7,318 nt of DNA from Oscillospiraceae bacterium. Lineage in GTDB: Bacteria > Bacillota > Clostridia > Oscillospirales > Ruminococcaceae. The stretch covers positions 1-7,318 of the forward strand of contig JAGAEK010000141.1 of the NCBI GenBank assembly GCA_017828835.1, written 5' to 3'. Position numbers and translations under genes: made by a program. A model generated the notes under the pieces. That model saw only the letters and a program-made list of their open reading frames with translations, searched no databases and had not been told where the DNA came from. Shown in pieces: positions 1 to 5,074 of the stretch (within the stretch, counting starts at the first letter, position 1; each line of letters opens with the position of its first letter).

Positions 1-1
1 C

Positions 2-49
2 GAGCAAACGTTACCGGAAAAATACAGAGATCATGTTCTTGAAAATTAA
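2..49 (+). CDS. Possible C-terminal end of an upstream gene (partial)
   Basis: The first bases are open in this frame and read EQTLPEKYRDHVLEN followed by TAA at 47-49. The composition looks like an ordinary protein tail. The frame starting at base 3 is also open, to a TGA at 54-56, so the choice of frame is not secure. Nothing can be said about function. Positions 50-159 show no further gene. Confidence 0.25.
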   Translation, partial: EQTLPEKYRDHVLEN

Positions 50-159
50 AGCCTGATTGGTTGTTGATTTATAAGATTTATGCTGACAGACTTGTTTCAG
101 AACTTATCCGAACGGGTACTCACAGCGATTTGTTTTAGTTTTCCGATCGGTAAATATAA

Positions 160-191
160 AAAGCGCCGCGGTCGTTTGATCGCGGCGCTTT
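160..191 (-). terminator. Intrinsic terminator of the thyA-folA operon
   Basis: AAAGCGCCGCG (160-170) and CGCGGCGCTTT (181-191) form a perfect 11-bp GC-rich stem with a 10-nt loop. Read on the minus strand, the stem runs into TTTTTATATTT, the uridine tract expected of a Rho-independent terminator. It lies 10 nt past the folA stop codon. On the plus strand the stem is followed by only three T before AAAA, so it should act mainly on the minus-strand operon. Confidence 0.88.
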
Positions 192-201
192 AAAACATTC
201 T

Positions 202-687
202 TTATATTTTTTTGTATGTGCAGAACGAATATCCGATCCCGTCAAACTCGAAAAGCTCCGATTCGTCGGTCAATTCCCAACCGTCTTCTTTATCGAGATC
301 GGGGAAAAACTTATCCGCGGGAGCGGACTCGCGTATTTTGGTAATATAAGCGGTGTCGCAGAAGGGAAGAAGCGCTTCATAAACGCTCTGACCGCCGCAA
401 ACAAAAACGTCTTCCGTTTTAAGCGAAGCGATCCTTTCGAGAAGCTTTTCGACCGAAGCGAAGGATTCGCAGCCCTCGATCTTTTTTTTCGAGGAGGAAA
501 GTATAAGAGTTTTTCTTTCTTTCAGCGGCTTACCGCCCGGAAGTGATTCAAGGGTTTTTCTCCCCATGATAACTGTTTTCCCCAAAGTTTTTTCTTTGAA
601 AAATTTAAGGTCGCGGGGAATATGAAACAAAAGTTCGTTTTTAAAACCTATTCCCCAGTTTGAGTCGACCGCGGCTATAACATTCAT
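202..687 (-). CDS. folA: Dihydrofolate reductase
   Basis: This cytoplasmic enzyme reduces dihydrofolate to tetrahydrofolate with NADPH and so recycles the dihydrofolate made by thymidylate synthase. The protein is 161 aa, the usual length for bacterial DHFR. The Met20-loop segment AVDSNWGIG lies at residues 6-14, and the catalytic acid is D26 in HIPRDLKFF. VIMGRKTLESLPGGKPL (39-55) and the glycine pair in VCGGQSVYE (96-104) match the NADPH-binding parts of the family. The ATG at 687 is supported by an AAAGGA site (697-702) 9 nt upstream. The gene begins about 20 nt after the thyA stop codon on the same strand and is followed at once by a strong terminator, so it is the last gene of a thyA-folA operon. 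All expected motifs are present and the frame is intact. Confidence 0.96.
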   Translation of the reverse strand: MNVIAAVDSNWGIGFKNELLFHIPRDLKFFKEKTLGKTVIMGRKTLESLPGGKPLKERKTLILSSSKKKIEGCESFASVEKLLERIASLKTEDVFVCGGQSVYEALLPFCDTAYITKIRESAPADKFFPDLDKEDGWELTDESELFEFDGIGYSFCTYKKI

Positions 688-707
688 TATATTGTTTCCT
701 TTCGGTT

Positions 708-1537
708 TCAGATGGCGACAGGTATTTTTTCACCGAGCAGGTGGAAATTATAATCTTTGAAATCAAAGCTGTCTACCGTAAAGTCGTAGAAGTTTTTGAT
801 TGATTTATCCATAATAAATTCGGGAGCGTCGTAAGGCGTTTTTGCAAGGACCTTTTCGACCAGCGGTATATGCCTGTCGTAAATATGAGCGTCTGCGATA
901 ATATGAACGAATTCGCCGGGGATAAGCCCCGAGATCTGCGCCATCATATGAGTTAAAACCGCGTATTGGCAAACGTTCCAGTTGTTCGCTGTCAGCATAT
1001 CCTGGGAGCGCTGATTGAGTATTGCGTTTAAATACTTTCCGCTGACGTTGAAGGTCATGCTGTACGCGCAGGGTACAGGTTCATTTCATTCAGGTCCGCG
1101 TGGTTATATATGTTAGACATTATCCTTCTGCTTGTGGGATTGTTTTTAAGGTCATATATTATTCTGTCTACCTGGTCGAATTCTCCTTCTTTGTATTTAT
1201 GCTTTATTCCGAGCTGATAACCGTAGGCTTTTCCTATGCTTCCGCTCTCGTCCGCCCATGAATCCCAGATATGGCTGCCTAAGTCGTTAACGTTATTCGA
1301 TTTTTTCTGCCATATCCATAAAAGCTCGTCTATCGCGGCTTTGTAATTGGTTTTTCTTAAAGTTATTATCGGGAATTCTTTTGTAAGGTCATATCTGTTG
1401 ACCAGACAGAATTTTTTTACCGTATGCGCCGGAGTCCCGTCCTCCCATTTCGGGCGTACCGGATAATCTGTGTCCCATATCCCGTTTTCGAGAATATCCC
1501 TGCAGTTTTCTATAAAAATCTTATCGGCAATACTCAT
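708..1537 (-). pseudogene. thyA: Thymidylate synthase, frame broken at the catalytic Cys
   Basis: ThyA methylates dUMP to dTMP with methylenetetrahydrofolate, giving dihydrofolate for the DHFR encoded next. The 5' part (1537-1055) encodes 156 ThyA residues, with PVRPKWEDGTPAHT (26-39), LRKTNYKAAIDELLWIW (60-76), GKAYGYQL (102-109) and the phosphate-binding SRR (136-138). After NLYP the frame reads ARTA and stops. The 3' part continues in another frame with CAYSMTF, QRSQDM, QYAVLTHMMAQ, DAHIY and the terminal VAI. One extra C in the CCC at 1071-1073 would join the two as NLYP-C-AYS and give a normal 276-aa enzyme with the nucleophile at Cys157. As sequenced, neither half carries that Cys. The downstream half has an ATG overlapping the stop (ATGA, 1058-1055), but a product from there would lack the active site. 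Start: ATG at 1537 with a GAAAGG site 11 nt upstream. Either a sequencing or assembly indel, or a real null mutation. Confidence 0.92.
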
Positions 1538-1570
1538 TTTAAAATCAGCCTTTCAAATAATTATATTAAA

Positions 1571-1599
1571 AGTATACCATTGATTCGGGATAAATTCAA
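1571..1599 (-). promoter_or_regulatory. Sigma-A promoter of thyA-folA
   Basis: On the minus strand a -35 box TTGAAT (1599-1594) and a -10 box TATACT (1576-1571) are 17 bp apart. The -10 is preceded by TGG, an extended -10 arrangement. Transcription would start near 1564, leaving a 5' leader of about 27 nt that holds the GAAAGG ribosome binding site of thyA. Confidence 0.8.
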
Positions 1600-1616
1600 G
1601 AAAAAGTATAAATTAT

Positions 1617-1759
1617 AATGTAAAATGCAGAAATGTGAGAGATAGAGTTGAGAGTGAAGAGTGGAGTTGCGGTATCGCTTCGCGATGAATTTAAAAAATG
1701 TAAAAATTAAAATGTAAAATGTAGAAGTCCCACTATTTTTACATTCTACATTCTACATT
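1617..1759. repeat. 143-bp intergenic element of 7-nt degenerate repeats with inverted ends
   Basis: The sequence AATGTAAAATGCAGAA (1617-1632) recurs as AATGTAAAATGTAGAA (1711-1726) and, inverted with one mismatch, at 1744-1759. The block is therefore bounded by 16-bp inverted ends. Much of the inside follows a 7-nt rhythm: AGAGTTG, AGAGTGA, AGAGTGG at 1644-1664, and ACATTCT, ACATTCT, ACATTA near the right end. A small hairpin, ATCGC-TTC-GCGAT, sits near the middle (1674-1686). There is no open frame of note and no clear target-site duplication. It resembles a MITE-like or other short interspersed element. A possible relative lies at 3924-3976. Confidence 0.5.
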
Positions 1760-1780
1760 AATCGGATAACGGAATAAAAC

Positions 1781-1802
1781 AGAAAAAGCCGCCAAAGGCG
1801 GC
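1781..1802 (-). terminator. Terminator-like hairpin facing the thyA promoter
   Basis: GCCGCC (1788-1793), AAA and GGCGGC (1797-1802) form a tight 6-bp GC stem. On the minus strand it runs into TTTTTCTGTTTT, so it would stop transcripts coming leftward from under the XRE-HipA gene before they reach the thyA promoter. No minus-strand gene ends here, so it is either an insulator or a leftover from a lost gene. The plus strand has no T tract. Confidence 0.5.
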
Positions 1803-1836
1803 AATAATCGGAAAAATTTTTAAAAATCATTTACTT

Positions 1837-1872
1837 TTGTTATCAAATATGGTAACATATAAATATCGATAT
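1837..1872 (+). promoter_or_regulatory. Probable promoter and operator of the XRE-HipA gene
   Basis: An imperfect palindrome, TGTTATC-AAATAT-GGTAACA (1838-1857, one mismatched pair), overlaps a possible -35 TTGTTA (1837-1842) and reaches the possible -10, either TATAAA (1858-1863, 15-bp spacer) or TAAATA (1860-1865, 17-bp spacer). A second, perfect 10-bp palindrome, ATATCGATAT (1863-1872), lies just before the ribosome binding site. HipB-type XRE proteins commonly repress their own operons through such palindromes, so autoregulation is inferred. The promoter boxes themselves are only moderate matches. Confidence 0.5.
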
Positions 1873-1887
1873 CTTGGAGGGACCGAT

Positions 1888-3291
1888 ATGGAGGATATAA
1901 TCCGGAAAAGGAAAGATATAATTGCGCAGCTTATAAGCGAAAGATTATCACAGAACATATCTCAAACAGAGCTTGCGAGAAAGCTTGGAGTTCCTCGTTC
2001 AAATGTGTGCAGACTTGAAAGCGGCGCGCACAGTCCCTCTATTGATTTGTTGATACGCGCAGCGGATGCGCTTGGCAAAGATTTTAATGTAATGCTATCG
2101 GAAAGGAGAGATAACCGAATGGCGCAAATTTATGAAATTCGCCTTTATGACGACATCCTTTTGGAATTTTCGCTTGAAGAAAAAGGTCTGGAAGGTTTAA
2201 CAGCGGATATTAAGTATGTAAACGAAGAAAAAAAGCACCTTTTACCTTTAGGATTTGAGGAAACGAACGAGGGCGTTATCAAATGGCTTGAAAAGCGTGT
2301 CATACCGAAGAACCGTGCGTTTGTTGATGAAATACTGAAGACACTCGGCTTGTCTGTCAATGACACAAAAGGAATTATCGACGTATGTAAAGGATTATCT
2401 CTTAACGATAGCTTTTGGGTTGTACCGAAAGGCTTTGAGGGTTCTTTTGATAAGTATAATTTATATGAAAACAGATTTTCGGAGATACTCTCGCTCGTTG
2501 CCTATACGGGCAACGGACACGGAGTCGAAGCCTTTACGACTTCGCCGGAGCTTACAACAAACGGTATGCTGCCGAAGGCTTGGCGGTTTATAGAGAATGA
2601 TGGTATATACCTTTACAAAGGAGCAACATCGGGCGCCGCGAATACCGGGAAAGAACCTTATTCGGAATTCTATGCCTGCCAGATCGCAGAGACTATGGGA
2701 TTAAACGCGGTCAGGTATGATATTGAAAACTGGAAAGGCATTTTATCCTCAAAGTGCAGATTGTTTACGGATATAGACACTTCATTTATCCCTATCGGCA
2801 GAGTCGTAAAAACGGGAGGTCTTAATGCCGTTCTGGAATACTATAAAGCTTTGGGCAATGAGTTTTATGAGCAGGTAAAAAGTATGCTTGTGTTTGACGC
2901 CGTTATTTATAACGAGGACCGGCACTTCGGAAACTTCGGCTTGCTTCGTGATAATCATTCGGGAAAAGTCATTGCCCCCGCGCCGATTTTTGATAACGGA
3001 TTGTCGCTTTTCAACTTCGCGATGCCTGATGATATTAAAAACATTGATGAATACGCAAAGACAAGGACAACACCGTACGGAGTGAGTTTTGAAACTGTTT
3101 GCAGTGAGGTTATCGGGAAAACACAACTTATGCAGCTCAGAAAGCTGATAGGCTTCAAATTCAAACGGCATCCGCAATTAAATCTGCCCGAGGAAAGACT
3201 TGTCGCTATTGAAAAGCATATGCAAAAGCGTGTATCACAGCTTATAGAGCTGCCGAAAAACAAAAATATTTCCAAAAACCAAGAAGCATGA
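1888..3291 (+). CDS. XRE-HipA fusion: HTH regulator with HipA-like Ser/Thr kinase domain
   Basis: The start chosen is ATG 1888, which has GGAGGG at 1876-1881; this gives 467 aa. The frame extends upstream to a TTG at 1837 that lacks such a site. Residues 15-70 form a Cro/CI-type helix-turn-helix (SQTELARKLGVPRSNVCRLESG). A linker and a family-specific region follow. The C-terminal part resembles HipA/PI3-4-kinase-like enzymes: a candidate ATP lysine K244 in YLYKG, the catalytic loop NEDRHFGNFG (342-351, base D344, metal ligand N349) and the metal-binding D369 in PIFDNG. HipA kinases phosphorylate protein targets such as a tRNA synthetase and are held in check by HipB, a separate XRE protein. 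Here both halves share one chain and no other antitoxin gene adjoins, so self-inhibition is inferred. The target is unknown. The key kinase residues are present, so it may be active. Confidence 0.85.
   Translation: MEDIIRKRKDIIAQLISERLSQNISQTELARKLGVPRSNVCRLESGAHSPSIDLLIRAADALGKDFNVMLSERRDNRMAQIYEIRLYDDILLEFSLEEKGLEGLTADIKYVNEEKKHLLPLGFEETNEGVIKWLEKRVIPKNRAFVDEILKTLGLSVNDTKGIIDVCKGLSLNDSFWVVPKGFEGSFDKYNLYENRFSEILSLVAYTGNGHGVEAFTTSPELTTNGMLPKAWRFIENDGIYLYKGATSGAANTGKEPYSEFYACQIAETMGLNAVRYDIENWKGILSSKCRLFTDIDTSFIPIGRVVKTGGLNAVLEYYKALGNEFYEQVKSMLVFDAVIYNEDRHFGNFGLLRDNHSGKVIAPAPIFDNGLSLFNFAMPDDIKNIDEYAKTRTTPYGVSFETVCSEVIGKTQLMQLRKLIGFKFKRHPQLNLPEERLVAIEKHMQKRVSQLIELPKNKNISKNQEA
2102..2121 (+). 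promoter_or_regulatory. Internal ribosome binding site and in-frame start before the kinase part
   Basis: AAAGGAG (2102-2108) precedes an in-frame ATG at 2119-2121 by 10 nt, right after the HTH domain (residue 78 of the fusion). Initiation here would give a 390-aa kinase-only protein beginning MAQIYEIRLYD. The site may be a relic of two once-separate genes or may still yield two products. Confidence 0.55.
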
Positions 3292-3328
3292 ACACAAGGG
3301 AGAACACAATAGAACCGTCCCCTTGTGT
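3292..3328. repeat. REP-like palindrome, copy 1
   Basis: ACACAAGGG (3292-3300) pairs perfectly with CCCTTGTGT (3320-3328) across a 19-nt loop, beginning at the base after the XRE-HipA stop codon. Read on the minus strand it contains ACAAGGGGACGGTTCT, which resembles REP-like short palindromes of Firmicutes that are thought to be moved by IS200/IS605-type (RAYT) transposases; this family link is from memory. It could also act as a weak terminator for the preceding gene, since TCTGTTTT follows. Confidence 0.6.
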
Positions 3329-3364
3329 CTGTTTTACCCATGGTTTAATCAGGAGGTTGAAAAT

Positions 3365-3826
3365 GTGAAAAAGAATGTTGTTATATTGATATTTATGGTT
3401 TTTTTATGTGTGTTTTCCTATTTTTTGGGATTATATAGCAACAAACGAACAAAAGGTAATTCAAGTGAAAATACACAAATAAGCGTAATTGACTACCCTT
3501 TGATTGATATATCATTTGATGATAAAAGTAATTGGTTCGTAATTGTCAGAACAAATTTGTTTACAGAGAACGAAAAATACTACGTTTCTCAAAACATTAA
3601 AAGTTTAAATCTGAACAAAGAAAAACTAATAATTTCAACGTTTCCTGTGGGAAGAGGAACAACCCCTCAAGGAATTATTTATGTTTATAAAAATTGCACT
3701 CTTATTAAAGAAGTACCATTTATAAATATATCTTTTAAAAGTCAAATATTCAAATCACAATTTGAATATATGACAAAAAAAGATGTTGAAAAAATAATCA
3801 ATGCTTCATTGCCGTCACCTGTCTGA
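3365..3826 (+). CDS. Small membrane-anchored protein of unknown function
   Basis: The start is GTG 3365, preceded by a full AGGAGG (3351-3356) at 8-nt spacing; the in-frame codons upstream back to 3323 have no such support. This gives 153 aa. The N-terminus is MKKNVVILIFMVFLCVFSYF, a short basic stretch and one hydrophobic segment (about residues 4-24), best read as a signal anchor because no clear signal-peptidase site follows. The rest is a hydrophilic domain rich in Lys, Asn and Ile, presumably outside the cell. I do not recognise the family. Base composition is far more AT-rich than the kinase cassette downstream. The gene sits between two REP-like elements in opposite orientation, and its stop codon lies inside a hairpin. 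No promoter is obvious, so it may be read from the XRE-HipA promoter or sit in transferred DNA. Confidence 0.7.
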   Translation: MKKNVVILIFMVFLCVFSYFLGLYSNKRTKGNSSENTQISVIDYPLIDISFDDKSNWFVIVRTNLFTENEKYYVSQNIKSLNLNKEKLIISTFPVGRGTTPQGIIYVYKNCTLIKEVPFINISFKSQIFKSQFEYMTKKDVEKIINASLPSPV

Positions 3827-3839
3827 CATGAGGGTGACG
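3813..3839. repeat. Hairpin overlapping the stop codon of the membrane protein gene
   Basis: CGTCACC (3813-3819) and GGTGACG (3833-3839) form a perfect 7-bp stem with a 13-nt loop that contains the stop TGA (3824-3826). Only three T follow, so it is a weak terminator at best. It directly abuts the REP-like cluster and may be part of it. Confidence 0.45.
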
Positions 3840-3846
3840 TTTGAAA

Positions 3847-3907
3847 GGGACAAATGAGACAAATGGGGACGTCAGCACAATGGGACGGCTCTCTTGGGGG
3901 ACAAATG
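3847..3907. repeat. REP-like cluster, copy 2
   Basis: GACAAATG occurs three times (3849-3856, 3858-3865, 3900-3907), the first and last within the longer GGGACAAATG. Between them, 3875-3898 reads ACAATGGGACGGCTCT and neighbours. It matches the minus strand of copy 1 (3328-3305) at about 19 of 24 positions by eye. The two copies therefore face opposite ways and bracket the small membrane protein gene. This copy is too degenerate to give a clean long hairpin. Confidence 0.5.
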
Positions 3908-3923
3908 GAGATATGCATTTTTT

Positions 3924-3976
3924 GTCAGCCGAAGGCTGACTGCCGAAATTACTCATTTCTGATTTCTGCATTCTGC
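3924..3976. repeat. Hairpin plus 7-nt repeat block
   Basis: GTCAGCC-GAA-GGCTGAC (3924-3940) is a perfect 7-bp stem with a 3-nt loop. It is followed by ATTTCTG, ATTTCTG, CATTCTG at 3955-3975, three tandem heptamers. The same plan of hairpin followed by AT-rich heptamers is seen at 1674-1759. Six T precede the hairpin, with none after it on the plus strand and A after it on the minus strand, so it is not an intrinsic terminator in either direction. Confidence 0.45.
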
Positions 3977-4006
3977 AAATGACACGATCCCGGTTCGAAG
4001 AACATC

Positions 4007-4035
4007 TTGACAGAGCGGCAAAAGCGATGTATAAT
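4007..4035 (+). promoter_or_regulatory. Perfect consensus sigma-A promoter of the kinase-RRE-peptidase cassette
   Basis: TTGACA (4007-4012) and TATAAT (4030-4035) are both exact consensus boxes with an optimal 17-bp spacer. Transcription would begin near 4042, only a few bases before the ribosome binding site AAAGGTGA (4043-4050), so the leader is very short and any regulation is unlikely to lie in the 5' UTR. No operator palindrome is evident. Confidence 0.9.
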
Positions 4036-4054
4036 TAATCGGAAAGGTGAATAA

Positions 4055-4795
4055 ATGAGAAACGTATATAAGATCGCCGGCATAACCGTTCTGATAGAGT
4101 CGCTTTACGAAAGGATACACCGTATGAGCGTCGACTACCTCACAAGCGGGATACCGGAATATTTCATAAAAACAACCGAAGAAGATATAGAAAAAGAAAG
4201 AAATCTCTCTGCGCAAGAGGATATAGAGCGCGGCAGGGAAGTAAGGGCTTTCCCGCCCGACTATCTCGAAACGCTCGCGGTATACCGCCTTTTTGTCGAA
4301 AAGGTCACGGGAAAAGACGTGATCCTGTTTCACTCGACGGCGATAGAAGCAAACGGAAAAGCTTACCTGTTCACCGCGCCGAGCGGCACCGGAAAATCGA
4401 CCCACGCGGCGATATGGAGACGGGTGTACGGCGAGAGGGTCAGGATTATAAACGACGACAAACCGCTGATCAGGTTCGAGGGGGGCAAAGCGACCGTCTA
4501 CGGCACTCCTTGGAACGGAAAGCACAGACTCGGAGCCAATATTTCCGCGCCGGTTTCCGGTATATGTTTTCTTAACAGAGGGACCGAAAACAGGATACAG
4601 CGTATAAGCGGCGGCGAGGCGCTGCCCGGACTGCTCGGGCAGACCTACAGACCGGAAGACCCTGAGTCGATGGCGACAGTGCTCAAACTGCTTGTAAAAC
4701 TCTGCTCAGACGTCCCGATGTGGAGGCTCTGGTGCAATATGGAGGACTCAGCCGCAAAGCTTTCATATGAAACAATGACGAATATAGACAAATAA
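4055..4795 (+). CDS. HPr-kinase/PEPCK-like P-loop kinase of a RiPP-type cassette
   Basis: The 246-aa protein has a Walker A loop APSGTGKST (108-116), a downstream acidic motif IINDDKP (131-137) and YGTPWNGK (149-156), a pattern shared with HPr kinase/phosphorylase-like and ATP-PEPCK-like enzymes. Relatives occur in Firmicute RiPP loci; in paeninodin-type lasso peptide clusters an HprK homologue phosphorylates the C-terminal serine of the precursor. The N-terminal 90 residues are a less conserved domain. The C-terminus (VPMWRLWCNME) is typical of these RiPP-associated kinases as I recall them. ATG 4055 has AAAGGTGA just upstream. It is first in the cassette, 12 nt before a PqqD-family gene, which supports a role in modifying a peptide held by that protein. 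The substrate is not visible. A role in general carbon control is less likely because HprK proper has a different, longer architecture. Confidence 0.8.
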   Translation: MRNVYKIAGITVLIESLYERIHRMSVDYLTSGIPEYFIKTTEEDIEKERNLSAQEDIERGREVRAFPPDYLETLAVYRLFVEKVTGKDVILFHSTAIEANGKAYLFTAPSGTGKSTHAAIWRRVYGERVRIINDDKPLIRFEGGKATVYGTPWNGKHRLGANISAPVSGICFLNRGTENRIQRISGGEALPGLLGQTYRPEDPESMATVLKLLVKLCSDVPMWRLWCNMEDSAAKLSYETMTNIDK

Positions 4796-4807
4796 ACGGA
4801 GGGTATT

Positions 4808-5074
4808 ATGAAACTCAAGGACGGAATAATCACGACTGAAGTCAACGGAGAGTTCGTCGCCGTCGACGCGGGTGCCATAGGCAAGAGATTCAACGGGATG
4901 CTCAAGCTCAACAAGACCGCCGCGTTCTTTATCGACCTTCTGAAGAACGAAACAGATATCGATTCGATAGTCGCCGCTATGACAGAAAAATACGACGTAG
5001 ACGCGCTCACCGCAAAACAGAGCGCAGAAAAGGGCGTCGAAACGCTGAGATCCGTGGGATTCATTGATGAATAA
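4808..5074 (+). CDS. PqqD-family peptide chaperone (RiPP recognition element)
   Basis: The 88-aa stand-alone protein has the PqqD pattern: a short N-terminal beta region (DGIITTEVNGEFVAVDAG, 5-22), LNKTAAFFIDLL (34-45), a helix with IDSIVAAMTEKYDVD (51-65) and a final helix ending LRSVGFID. PqqD-like domains bind the leader of a ribosomally made precursor peptide and present it to modifying enzymes. ATG 4808 has GGAGGG at 4798-4803. The gene follows the kinase by 12 nt and overlaps the peptidase start by 8 nt, so the three are almost certainly one translation-coupled operon. In lasso peptide systems the matching part is the B1 protein, with a B2 protease; here the partner protease is of a different class. 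Confidence 0.88.
   Translation: MKLKDGIITTEVNGEFVAVDAGAIGKRFNGMLKLNKTAAFFIDLLKNETDIDSIVAAMTEKYDVDALTAKQSAEKGVETLRSVGFIDE

Noticed and set aside
1055..1075. Programmed -1 frameshift restoring ThyA
   Set aside because: A one-base slip back after the TAC codon would restore Tyr-Pro-Cys, but there is no X-XXY-YYZ slippery heptamer and I see no strong downstream hairpin. An indel is simpler.
1617..1759. CRISPR-like array
   Set aside because: The repeats are 7-16 nt, degenerate and adjoining, without regular unique spacers or cas genes.
2145..3341. Minus-strand open frames under the XRE-HipA gene (2145-2366, 2782-3177, 2955-3341)
   Set aside because: They lie antisense to a well-supported gene, have no ribosome binding sites that I could see and no recognisable motifs.
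3918..3940. Intrinsic terminator at the GTCAGCC/GGCTGAC hairpin
   Set aside because: The T tract precedes the stem on the plus strand and becomes an A tract after it on the minus strand, so neither direction fits.
3985..4004. tRNA-end or attachment-site remnant (GGTTCGAA)
   Set aside because: The T-loop-like bases have no complementary flanking stem and no acceptor end, so this is chance similarity.
3979..4038. 19-codon ORF (MTRSRFEEHLDR...) upstream of the kinase as a precursor peptide
   Set aside because: The consensus promoter boxes lie inside it, so the cassette transcript starts after it, and there is no ribosome binding site.
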